Below, piece after piece: positions 14,646-20,520 of a stretch of 20,520 bases of DNA (positions within the stretch are counted from its first letter, which is position 1; each line of letters starts with the position of its first letter). The DNA is taken from positions 9,640-30,159 of IMG/VR virus record IMGVR_UViG_3300029309_000228; one strand, 5' to 3'. The notes under the pieces are model-generated. The model was not told where the DNA came from. It did no database searches and saw only the letters and a program-made list of their open reading frames with translations. The DNA is from a virus. A program made the translations under genes and the position numbers.

Positions 14646-15024
14646 TCTGTTGTGCTTTCATAAAGTTGTTAATACTATTAGTAGATAAATAAGGGTCACT
14701 AGTCACTACCTTAGTTTTTTTAGACTTTTTAGCAGCTTCTACTCTTTTTATATATTGTTCTTTTCGTTCTTTGTATTGTTTATCTAAAAATTTTATTTTA
14801 ATTTGATGTCCTTTTTTTTGTAGTAGCTCCTCATCTATTAGTATATCTAATGATTTTTGACCTATACGCCTAGCTAGTTTATTATAAGTCATACTACAAT
14901 CTTTATTCCAGTAGTGGCAGACAGCATCTATAAAAGCTCCTTTGTCTTCTTTTGATAAATAGTTAATCTCTCCCCCTATCCACTGACTAGGAAAGAATTT
15001 AAAATAAGGTAGTTCTTCACTCAT
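14635..15024 (-). CDS. DUF1376-like replication protein (replisome organiser type)
   Basis: A 129-residue protein. The N terminus LPYFKFFPSQWIGGEINYLS followed by KGAFIDAVCHYWN is the pattern of DUF1376-like proteins, a winged-helix family found beside helicase genes in phages and prophages (P-x-F-x-x-D/SxW ... G-x-x-x-x-L-x-x-x-x-W). It is shorter than many members; the C-terminal part (85-129) is Lys-rich and likely unstructured. The gene overlaps the helicase gene by 11 bases. The likely role is binding DNA or primosome partners at initiation. Confidence 0.65.
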   Translation of the reverse strand: MSEELPYFKFFPSQWIGGEINYLSKEDKGAFIDAVCHYWNKDCSMTYNKLARRIGQKSLDILIDEELLQKKGHQIKIKFLDKQYKERKEQYIKRVEAAKKSKKTKVVTSDPYLSTNSINNFMKAQQNDS

Positions 15025-15436
15025 TAATTTTAGTTTGTTGTGATGGTTTTAGTTTATAAAAGTATTTATTTATTTTGTTATTTTTATTAAATTCTGTTTG
15101 GTAACTTACCTTTTGAATTATTATTTCAGACTGTAAAAGATTTGTTTTTTGCTTTTCTAAGTTATAAAAAAAATAACCTTTTTCATCTTTTACACAATAG
15201 TAAGGTGTTTTAGAATAGTATTCGGCAGCCATAATCAAACGTAAAAATTTATCTATTTGAATATATTTATCTTCATAAAACTTATTTCTAAATTTAAATT
15301 CTATAATTATTTCATTATCTTCAGCATCCCAAATTTCATATTGATTAACAGTTTTAACTAAATTTAAATTATATTTATCATTAAAATATTCTATTGATAA
15401 TAATACTTTTTGTGCTTCAGTTAAATTATATTTCAT
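15017..15436 (-). CDS. Putative PD-(D/E)XK nuclease
   Basis: A 139-residue protein with a probable nuclease core. WDAEDNEIIIEFKFRNK contains an Asp (37 or 40), then Glu46-Phe-Lys48 on a hydrophobic strand, the D-x(n)-E-x-K pattern. KYIQIDKFLRLI follows, where related phage proteins carry a helix lining the active site. The C-terminal 40 residues are basic and Asn/Lys-rich. No family name can be fixed from sequence alone. It lies between an HTH protein and the DUF1376-like gene, with overlaps on both sides, so replication or repair is the likely context. Confidence 0.5.
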   Translation of the reverse strand: MKYNLTEAQKVLLSIEYFNDKYNLNLVKTVNQYEIWDAEDNEIIIEFKFRNKFYEDKYIQIDKFLRLIMAAEYYSKTPYYCVKDEKGYFFYNLEKQKTNLLQSEIIIQKVSYQTEFNKNNKINKYFYKLKPSQQTKINE

Positions 15437-15731
15437 CTATGTTTTGTATTTCATTATAAAAATCTTTTTCAGATTGACTAAGATCACTAAAATTATAAGA
15501 CAAATTTAAATTACCATAATCCATTTCATTTTTGTAGTAAGGTTCTTTTTTTTCTGAAAACCAAATTGGTGTTATATAAACAAATTCATATAGTAAATGA
15601 TACGTTATAAATCTAAAAGACAGCCCAAATCTTTCAGCTATGTATTTTTTTGTTTTACCTTTTGATATTAAAACTTTAATGAGTTTTTTATCGTCTTCAT
15701 TTAAGCTGTCATATTTTTCTTTTGATGTCAT
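15426..15731 (-). CDS. Small helix-turn-helix protein
   Basis: A 101-residue protein with a helix-turn-helix at about 17-46 (KLIKVLISKGKTKKYIAERF, then GLSFRFITYHL), similar to resolvase- or sigma-like HTHs that recognise DNA. The C-terminal half is acidic and Tyr/Asn-rich and ends in EIQNIDEI. It could be a local transcription regulator or an origin-binding factor, since it opens the stretch of replication genes after a 51-base gap, one of the few small gaps in this part. Confidence 0.6.
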   Translation of the reverse strand: MTSKEKYDSLNEDDKKLIKVLISKGKTKKYIAERFGLSFRFITYHLLYEFVYITPIWFSEKKEPYYKNEMDYGNLNLSYNFSDLSQSEKDFYNEIQNIDEI

Positions 15732-15782
15732 TTTTTTAAAATAAAACCGTATTTATTAAATAGTTCAATAACATAGTCTAAG

Positions 15783-16046
15783 TTAAAAAGGTAAGTCATC
15801 AGTCTCTTCAGCTATTTGCTGAGCTGGTTTTGACTCTTTTTGTGGTTCGTATGTATTGACACTAAGACTAACATCTTTTCCAAACTGATCTGCCTGGTCT
15901 TTTACATTAACATTTAACTTTAAATATCTATTACCTTTATATTCAAAAATATGTTCTTTAGCTTTATCTATGTGAACTGTAACCGTTAGCCAGTTTTCGT
16001 TTCTTTTATTACCGCCACCGCAGTATATTGTAGGTTTTTTATCCAT
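15783..16046 (-). CDS. ssb: Short single-stranded DNA-binding protein
   Basis: An 87-residue protein ending EETDDLPF. That acidic tail with terminal Pro-Phe is the hallmark of bacterial and phage SSBs, used to recruit replication and repair partners. The body (WLTVTVHIDKA, then FEYKGNRYLKLNVNVKDQ) reads as alternating beta strands and could be a reduced OB fold, with a Gln/Pro/Ala linker at about 68-79. It is much shorter than the usual 110-180 residues of SSB, so it is a minimal or divergent type. Position between exonuclease and replication genes supports the call. Confidence 0.65.
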   Translation of the reverse strand: MDKKPTIYCGGGNKRNENWLTVTVHIDKAKEHIFEYKGNRYLKLNVNVKDQADQFGKDVSLSVNTYEPQKESKPAQQIAEETDDLPF

Positions 16047-16047
16047 T

Positions 16048-16182
16048 TTATTTATTATTTATTTTATTATATTGTTCTTTAGTCATTACTATATAATTAT
16101 TTTCTTCTAGTAATTTTATAGATTCTTCTATTTTTTTCTGTTTCATTCTATAAGTATAGAATATTTGATTATGTATTGCCAT
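16048..16182 (-). CDS. Small hypothetical protein (44 residues)
   Basis: A short frame with ATG at 16182 (MAIHNQIFYTYRMKQKKIEE) and TAA at 16050-16048. It fits exactly between the exonuclease stop and the SSB start, and is charged and helical throughout, ending in KEQYNKINNK. Function is unknown. Gap-filling without a stop and a matching AT-rich, Lys/Asn-biased composition support it as a real gene. Confidence 0.5.
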   Translation of the reverse strand: MAIHNQIFYTYRMKQKKIEESIKLLEENNYIVMTKEQYNKINNK

Positions 16183-16184
16183 TT

Positions 16185-16829
16185 TTATAAATTTATATTG
16201 TTTATATATTCTCTACACTCTTCTACTCTAGTGTAAATTCTGTCAATGTCTAAGTCATTACGTTCTAATTCAAATACTTTAATTCTATATTTAGAATCAA
16301 TATCTGAATACTTATAATGCTTTGCAAAAGTATCATAGTCTAAATTACTGCCAAAATACTCTTTTTTAATTAACTCTTCTGGAGTGTCCATTAGTGTGTA
16401 TATTAATCTATAATAGTCTAATCCAGTCAGTGCCATATAGCCTTGAGCTTGCCAGTAATAATTTTTATTAGGTACGTTATCAAAAAATAGTGGAAAGGTA
16501 AAACAATCCCAGCTATTTTTAACATCTATTATATGATCACTAAATATAGCATCTGGAGTGCCTGTCAAATAATCGTTTTCAAATGACTTTTCATTTTTAG
16601 GTAGACTATCATAACCTAATTCACTTGCTATATAATCTAAAGAGTTTTGTTCCATTATATTGCCTTTGTCAAAGTATTTACTGCTAATTTCTTTTTTACG
16701 GCTGTAGATTTGTTCTTTCATCCATTCCTTACAATAACTAGCAGTAGTTTTAGATATTAAGTCACTTTTGGATTTTGCATTTGTCATTATCAAACCAATA
16801 GCAGAGCATCTTATTTTAAACGTCTTCAT
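16185..16829 (-). CDS. YqaJ-like phage recombination exonuclease
   Basis: A 214-residue nuclease of the lambda exonuclease/YqaJ group, which resects double-stranded ends to expose DNA for an annealing protein. Motifs are in order: GNIMEQ with Glu60, LTGTPDAI with Asp93, IDVKNSW with Asp102 and Lys104, and YWQAQGYMAL with Gln127/Gln129, the motif after the catalytic core in this family. Two genes upstream lies the predicted annealing protein, giving a two-component recombinase like Red beta-exo. It overlaps the 54-residue gene upstream by 14 bases. Confidence 0.85.
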   Translation of the reverse strand: MKTFKIRCSAIGLIMTNAKSKSDLISKTTASYCKEWMKEQIYSRKKEISSKYFDKGNIMEQNSLDYIASELGYDSLPKNEKSFENDYLTGTPDAIFSDHIIDVKNSWDCFTFPLFFDNVPNKNYYWQAQGYMALTGLDYYRLIYTLMDTPEELIKKEYFGSNLDYDTFAKHYKYSDIDSKYRIKVFELERNDLDIDRIYTRVEECREYINNINL

Positions 16830-16980
16830 CTTTTCTTATTGTTAAGTTATTTAAATTTTCTAAATCTTCTTTCATATTTTCTGTCAACCAATAGTCATAA
16901 GCTGATTTTTCTTTTTCTAATTCTTTTAAAATCATTTCGCATTGGTTTTTTATGTTTTCTATGTGATCAAATATTGTCAT
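16816..16980 (-). CDS. Small hypothetical protein (54 residues)
   Basis: A frame with ATG at 16980 (MTIFDHIENIKNQCEMILKE) and TAA at 16818-16816. It is acidic/basic mixed and helical, with heptad-like Leu/Ile spacing suggesting a short coiled coil. It sits between the annealing protein (two bases after its stop) and the exonuclease, whose start it overlaps by 14 bases. Placement inside the recombination pair suggests it may modulate it, but no motif shows this. Confidence 0.6.
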   Translation of the reverse strand: MTIFDHIENIKNQCEMILKELEKEKSAYDYWLTENMKEDLENLNNLTIRKDEDV

Positions 16981-16982
16981 AA

Positions 16983-17336
16983 TTATTGGTTTTTGATTGC
17001 ATTTGCTACCTCATCTGCACTAGCTACATTAGAATCAACTCCAATTCCAAAATTAGCTAAGCATCTACCCCAGCTACTAGTTTCACAGTTTTCTATAAAT
17101 GAAGTCTTATTTATAAAACTTGAGTTTTGTTTTTCGTGAGCATATCCACTAGCTACCTCTACGCCTTTGTCATTTAAGATACTTGAACGAATTATAACAC
17201 CATTATCATTAATATGTGTTATTTCTGAAGTTAAGCAATATCCTGTGAATTTTTCTCTAAAGTATTTAATTCTTTCGTTGACTGTGACATAAGCTTTCCC
17301 TTTTATATCTACAGTCTTTAGTTTATTAGTTGTCAT
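16983..17336 (-). CDS. Rad52/DdrA-like single-strand annealing protein
   Basis: A 117-residue protein with the pattern I associate with phage DdrA/Rad52-like annealing proteins: KGKAYVTVNERIKYFREKF at 12-30, a beta-rich middle, a SGYAHEK strand-loop, then FIENCETSSWGRCLANFGIG at about 80-99, where 'E-N-x-E-T-S-A-x-G-R-A-L' is the strong family signature. It would bind single-stranded DNA and anneal complementary strands after the neighbouring exonuclease resects ends. Members are often longer; this one ends soon after the signature. The subfamily (such as Sak3) cannot be fixed by eye. Confidence 0.7.
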   Translation of the reverse strand: MTTNKLKTVDIKGKAYVTVNERIKYFREKFTGYCLTSEITHINDNGVIIRSSILNDKGVEVASGYAHEKQNSSFINKTSFIENCETSSWGRCLANFGIGVDSNVASADEVANAIKNQ

Positions 17337-17634
17337 ATTGTTGTATTTTGGTTAGTATATTAATTATCTTAATTATTCTTTTTTCGTTGTAATTTATATT
17401 TAGTTGCTTCATTTCTTTAGCTATAGTTTCAACTACTGCTATATAACGGCCAAATCTATTTCTGTGAATTTCAATATCATTTCTAGTCAAATAGAATCTA
17501 CATATTAAATTTTTATTCCAGTTAGCTTGTATAATAATATTAAGTAGTCTTTGAGCTAAAAATTTATGTCTTTCATAGCGTTCCCAGTGTTCTAAATAAT
17601 CATTATGTAAATTGTAATATATATTAGATTCCAT
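17326..17634 (-). CDS. Hypothetical basic protein
   Basis: A 102-residue protein rich in Asn, Ile, Arg and Tyr, predicted helical, with no motif I recognise. The middle (LICRFYLTRNDIEIHRNRFG) is strongly basic, so nucleic-acid contact is possible. It lies between the small ribbon-helix-helix-like gene and the annealing protein, whose start it overlaps by 11 bases, so it is probably part of the same early transcript. Confidence 0.6.
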   Translation of the reverse strand: MESNIYYNLHNDYLEHWERYERHKFLAQRLLNIIIQANWNKNLICRFYLTRNDIEIHRNRFGRYIAVVETIAKEMKQLNINYNEKRIIKIINILTKIQQYDN

Positions 17635-17636
17635 AA

Positions 17637-17795
17637 TTAATTATTTTTATTGTATTGTTCTATGAGTTTTATAATTACAGAGCTATAAGACTTGTGGCCA
17701 TTATTTCTGCACTTTTCCTGAAATTTTACTAGTGTATCTATTTTATCAGCAGGTACATATATATGTCTTGTTGTATATTTAATTTCGTTATTCAT
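17637..17795 (-). CDS. Small ribbon-helix-helix-like DNA-binding protein
   Basis: The ATG at 17795 gives 52 residues; a longer frame to 17846 begins with TTG and is unlikely. A first strand (YTTRHIYVPADKID) precedes two helices (LVKFQEKCRNNG, then SYSSVIIKLIEQYNK), the strand-helix-helix layout of Arc/CopG-type regulators, including the polar-Ser N-cap before helix two. The size fits a minimal member. The 85 bases upstream are very AT-rich, with TAATTTG and TTG elements that could be a promoter, though they do not match the Bacteroidetes consensus well. It opens the early block, a sensible place for a repressor. Confidence 0.5.
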   Translation of the reverse strand: MNNEIKYTTRHIYVPADKIDTLVKFQEKCRNNGHKSYSSVIIKLIEQYNKNN

Positions 17796-17880
17796 TGTAA
17801 TAGTTTTTAATTTATGGCTATAAACATAAACATAAAAACAATACAAATTACAAAAACACTAAAAAAAATATAATTACATC

Positions 17881-18951
17881 TTAAAACAAATGTGTAAGTC
17901 TTGCGACTTGACCAAACTCACTAAACAAAAAAGCTTCTATTGCTTTGTTATTAGAACTTTGATAACCAGCAGTGTGGTGAAAAATATCACTTTCTGTAGG
18001 TGACATTAAAGATTCTACCCACAGACCTGGATATTGTTTTGATACTTTATGATGTATGTGCTGAGTGAACATATATCTATATTGTGTTTTGCTCCAAAAC
18101 TTACACTCATCAGCTACTACCATAGGCAAAGTATCTGCTTTAATTCTATGACCGTGACAGGTGCTAATTAAATTAGTTTTGTATTTATAATACTTTCTCA
18201 TTTGAAGACTAATATCAAAAGTTACATCTTTATTATGTCTGAACCATACGGCTAATATTTCAGCTACTAACCAGCCTGTAGTATTGTCGTGATTTCCTGG
18301 CGTAAACATAACGTGAACTGTACTAACTTCTAATAACATCTCTATAATAGAAACCATTAACCTCTTAGCAATTTGGAAGTGATCACTTAACAAACCATCT
18401 GTCTCATTTTGTTTAGTACCTTTTCTAGTTGTATTATCAAAATTATCTACGTGTAATAAATCACCAGATAATAGTAAAATAGTTTTCTCTATGTTAAATC
18501 CTTGTGCTTTGTTTAAACAACCTTTAACGCCCTCTAAGGCCCTTATCACTGCTATTTGATTGTTATACTCTTCGCCACTTGTAAAACTTTTACAAAGCTT
18601 ACCTATGTGTAAATCAGATGGACACATAAATAATAAATGTGCATCTTTATACTTTTGTCTTTCTAGTTGTGGATATTTAGGTGAATATTCTTTTAAGTCT
18701 TTTAGTAGTTCTTTACTAAGTTTCTTAAAATCTATTTGATTAGCTTTAGGTTGTTTGAAATATAGACTAGCGTTTTTGTTTTTAATCCATCCACTGTGTA
18801 AAGTATTAGGATCTAAACCCTCTCTTTCACACTCTTCTTTAGCTCTTCTGTATTGATATATTATTTCAGCCTCATCTGGTTTTAGTCTATATCTAGGATT
18901 AGCAGCATTTTGCTCTACATATCTGTTACTATAATTTTTATTTTTACTCAA
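17881..18951 (-). CDS. Calcineurin-like metallophosphoesterase
   Basis: A 356-residue protein. The catalytic metal-binding set is complete and in order: D113-L-H115, G163-D164, G219-N-H-D222, H266-G-H268 and H298-I-H300. This fold cleaves phosphodiester or phosphomonoester bonds using two metal ions; in phages similar proteins are found near DNA repair or end-processing genes, and substrate cannot be read here. The first 110 residues are a separate, Lys/Glu-rich region containing a possible HTH-like helix pair (25-60), perhaps for DNA contact. It overlaps the holin-like gene by four bases, so it is co-transcribed with the lysis block. Confidence 0.85.
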   Translation of the reverse strand: MSKNKNYSNRYVEQNAANPRYRLKPDEAEIIYQYRRAKEECEREGLDPNTLHSGWIKNKNASLYFKQPKANQIDFKKLSKELLKDLKEYSPKYPQLERQKYKDAHLLFMCPSDLHIGKLCKSFTSGEEYNNQIAVIRALEGVKGCLNKAQGFNIEKTILLLSGDLLHVDNFDNTTRKGTKQNETDGLLSDHFQIAKRLMVSIIEMLLEVSTVHVMFTPGNHDNTTGWLVAEILAVWFRHNKDVTFDISLQMRKYYKYKTNLISTCHGHRIKADTLPMVVADECKFWSKTQYRYMFTQHIHHKVSKQYPGLWVESLMSPTESDIFHHTAGYQSSNNKAIEAFLFSEFGQVARLTHLF

Positions 18952-19400
18952 TCTTTTCTAATTGAACTACCATAGAAGTAACCAAACAGGCTCAAAGTAA
19001 TTCCCTCTACTAAACCTATCAAAGTATAAAATGTTTTTTCGTTATGTTCTGGTATTTGTATGTATACGATAGCATATACTAAAAAAACAAATGTAGATAG
19101 ACCTACTAGACCAGTTAGAGTAAACATAAAATCAAACTTTCTAACTTTAGCAATTTCTACCTCTCTTTTCCTTGCACTATCTCTGTCAGCAACCTCTGTT
19201 TTATATGCTTCTATTAGTTGATTATGTAATTCTTTTTTAGTCTCAGCGTCTATAGTATCATCTTTATTAATTAGGTTTTTAACAATACCAAGTGTACCAC
19301 TGGTAGGCAAAATATCCCCAACTATATCTAATATATTAGGAGCTTTGTTTTTTAAGAATTTACCTATCTTAGTATCTTTAAACTTTTTATTATCACTCAT
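18948..19400 (-). CDS. Holin-like membrane protein (3TM/GTA-type)
   Basis: A 150-residue protein with two strong membrane helices at about 91-115 and 122-145, plus an amphipathic, Gly-containing segment at 24-45. The central motif AYKTEVADRDSARKREVEIA is characteristic of the 'holin of 3TMs, for gene-transfer release' family, where E-x-x-D-R-x-S-A-R precedes the membrane part. It would form the membrane lesion that releases the endolysin at the end of infection. It overlaps the endolysin gene by eight bases, the expected neighbour. Orientation and timing were not assessed. Confidence 0.75.
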   Translation of the reverse strand: MSDNKKFKDTKIGKFLKNKAPNILDIVGDILPTSGTLGIVKNLINKDDTIDAETKKELHNQLIEAYKTEVADRDSARKREVEIAKVRKFDFMFTLTGLVGLSTFVFLVYAIVYIQIPEHNEKTFYTLIGLVEGITLSLFGYFYGSSIRKD

Positions 19401-19860
19401 AACTCTTATATCTAGTTTTACCTCTACTATCTTTATAAGCTACTAGCACTTGTTTTTTTTGATTGCCATAATTATTATAGCTAACGTGTACCCAATCTGG
19501 ATTAGTATTGCTACCAAACTCCCATATTAATTGGTCGAAGTTTAAATTGTTTTTAATATATTTAAATATTTCAGCATTATTAGGTAAGCTGTGACCGTCT
19601 CTATCTATGTCAATAGCCTGTCCTTTGCAGTGCTGTGAAGATTTACTACCACCGATAGCTTTATTCAAAGCCTCTGAACGGTAACCACTACTTATATATA
19701 TAGGCACGCCATAATAATCTCTAAGGGGTTGAAATATGTTTTCTGCCAATTCTTTAAGATTTACTAAATGTTCTACTTTCGGTTCGTTGTTTATTCCTAG
19801 TCTTTTAGCTGTCCTAGATTTAATTACTTCAGATAAATATAGGTTTTTACTTAGCTGCAT
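19393..19860 (-). CDS. Endolysin, peptidase M15 family (D-Ala-D-Ala or L-Ala-D-Glu type)
   Basis: A 155-residue zinc peptidase expected to cut peptidoglycan peptides. Zinc ligands and catalytic residues are visible: SGYRSEALNKAIGG (58-71), S75-x-H77-x-x-G80-x-A82-x-D84, Glu114 and H125 in DWVHVSY. This is the M15A/M15_3 layout. There is no signal peptide, so export depends on the holin. The domain occupies the whole protein and there is no separate wall-binding module. The N terminus (MQLSKNLYLSEVIKSRTAKR) is typical of these phage enzymes. It overlaps the membrane/coiled-coil gene by 14 bases. Confidence 0.88.
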   Translation of the reverse strand: MQLSKNLYLSEVIKSRTAKRLGINNEPKVEHLVNLKELAENIFQPLRDYYGVPIYISSGYRSEALNKAIGGSKSSQHCKGQAIDIDRDGHSLPNNAEIFKYIKNNLNFDQLIWEFGSNTNPDWVHVSYNNYGNQKKQVLVAYKDSRGKTRYKSYE

Positions 19861-20146
19861 TGTTTTTCCTATTTACTTTTTTTTTTGCGTTTAGGATTAA
19901 TCTTTCTTCCATCCTAGCTAGCTTTTCTCTTAAGTGAGTATTCTCAGTAATCAATGAATCTATTTTCTTTTCTAAATCGCCTATCTTTTCTTTCAGTTGT
20001 TCAATTACTTGTATTTGAAAATCATCAGTCCTAGCCTCTTTACTGGCTTTAATATCCATTTTCTTTTTGATAATATCCCAGATTTGTTTTAAGCCTAAAC
20101 CACCTACTAGGGCAGTTATAGCCATTAATAGACTATGATCTTCCAT
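19847..20146 (-). CDS. Membrane-anchored coiled-coil protein, possible spanin or lysis accessory
   Basis: I use the ATG at 20146 (MEDHSLLMAITALVGGLGLK, 99 residues), since it places the membrane helix at the very N terminus and clears the preceding gene; an ATG at 20176 would add ten residues. One hydrophobic helix (5-21) is followed by a basic hinge and a Leu/Ile-Glu-Lys coiled coil (about 42-85), then a basic end. A single anchor plus a long coiled coil beside an M15 endolysin recalls inner-membrane spanin subunits, but no outer-membrane lipoprotein partner is visible. It could also be a holin or tail-related protein. Confidence 0.6.
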   Translation of the reverse strand: MEDHSLLMAITALVGGLGLKQIWDIIKKKMDIKASKEARTDDFQIQVIEQLKEKIGDLEKKIDSLITENTHLREKLARMEERLILNAKKKVNRKNNAAK

Positions 20147-20156
20147 TCTTAATATT

Positions 20157-20285
20157 TTAACGTCCCTGTTTTGCATAGGGTTTTACATAATTTTTACTAT
20201 TTTTATTCTTACTCATTTTACTTTTAGCGTGAATATTTTTACGCCTTTTTTTAGGCTTTTCTATTTTAGCTGTTAATCCTCTCAT
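20157..20285 (-). CDS. Small highly basic protein (42 residues)
   Basis: Starts at the ATG at 20285, sharing an ATGA with the stop of the upstream gene, and ends at a TAA at 20159-20157. MRGLTAKIEKPKKRRKNIHA is followed by a Lys/Ser/Asn-rich half ending YAKQGR; nearly one third of residues are Lys or Arg. It resembles short basic proteins that I have seen in flavobacterial phages, without known function. Nucleic-acid binding or a virion role is plausible from charge alone. Confidence 0.6.
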   Translation of the reverse strand: MRGLTAKIEKPKKRRKNIHAKSKMSKNKNSKNYVKPYAKQGR

Positions 20286-20520
20286 TCAGGCATATCTTCT
20301 GACCAGGCATCAGTTGCCATTAATTCAAGAACCTCACTATAAGTTAAAATCTTAACAGGTGTTACAGTTCCATCACTTATGAATGTTGGTGTTGTATTAT
20401 ATTTAATTACAAATTGAGTTTCATCTAATGACTTTCTTATTGTGTTTTTACTTGTTTCACCAACTTGCGAAAAATCAACATTTAATAAATCTGAAATATT
20501 TAAAATTGTGTATGTTCTGT
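20282..20520 (-). CDS. Hypothetical phage protein (C-terminal 78 residues)
   Basis: The frame is open from the right edge of the window to TGA at 20284-20282. The visible part reads RTYTILNISDLLNVDFSQVG and then SKNTIRKSLDETQFVIKY, ending LELMATDAWSEDMPE. The 'V-D-F-S-Q-V-x-E-T-S' and 'R-K-S-x-D' pattern resembles small conserved proteins of Bacteroidetes phages that lie near structural or lysis genes, but I cannot name a function. The true start lies outside the window. It is coupled to the basic 42-residue gene by an ATGA overlap. Confidence 0.65.
   Translation of the reverse strand, partial: RTYTILNISDLLNVDFSQVGETSKNTIRKSLDETQFVIKYNTTPTFISDGTVTPVKILTYSEVLELMATDAWSEDMPE

Noticed and set aside
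16942-17139. Plus-strand frame across the annealing protein and the 54-residue gene
   Set aside because: Would run against the direction of every other gene and covers the conserved ENCETSSWGR signature on the other strand.
17796-17880. Promoter with Bacteroidetes -33/-7 boxes upstream of the ribbon-helix-helix-like gene
   Set aside because: TAATTTG is one base short of TAnnTTTG and no well-spaced TTTG partner was found, so it is not listed as a feature.

Overview
The window is a stretch of an AT-rich double-stranded DNA phage or prophage genome. Every gene I can support lies on the minus strand, so the genome reads from high to low coordinates. Neighbouring genes overlap by a few bases or sit a few bases apart. 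Starts are preceded by A-rich leaders rather than clear Shine-Dalgarno sites. The protein types and this leader style point to a tailed phage of a Bacteroidetes host, probably a flavobacterium. The long tape measure and the gpG/gpGT-like frameshift pair suggest a long-tailed (siphovirus-like) particle. These assignments rest on motif recognition, not on a database search.

In reading order the layout is as follows. (1) 20520-18948, lysis block: the end of an unrecognised gene, a very basic 42-residue protein, a membrane/coiled-coil protein, an M15-type endolysin and a holin-like protein. (2) 18951-17637: a calcineurin-type phosphoesterase and a small ribbon-helix-helix-like protein. (3) 17634-12551, recombination and replication: a Rad52/DdrA-like annealing protein, a YqaJ-like exonuclease, a short SSB-like protein ending DDLPF, an HTH protein, a PD-(D/E)XK nuclease, a DUF1376-like replication protein, a RecA/DnaB-fold ATPase, several microproteins and an Hjc-like nuclease. 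(4) 12554-8465: a DNA methyltransferase, a sigma-like regulator, a small CxxC membrane protein, small and large terminase subunits and a second methyltransferase. (5) 8464-8069: a non-coding region holding an intrinsic terminator, four 11-bp tandem repeats and a pyrimidine tract with 10-bp phasing. (6) 8026-150, tail module: a tail assembly chaperone with a probable -1 ribosomal frameshift, an HK97 gp10-like protein, two large structural proteins and the tape measure. (7) 138-1: the start of a gene resembling the N terminus of XkdF-like head proteases.

The most striking points are the frameshift site in the tail chaperone gene, the repeat-rich region after the terminase block, and the gene order. 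The tail module directly follows the terminase block and the first head gene appears only after the tape measure, so portal and capsid must lie outside the window. The sigma-like protein just before the terminase genes is a candidate for switching on the structural operon beyond the terminator. No defence system, CRISPR array, integrase, tRNA or insertion sequence was seen.
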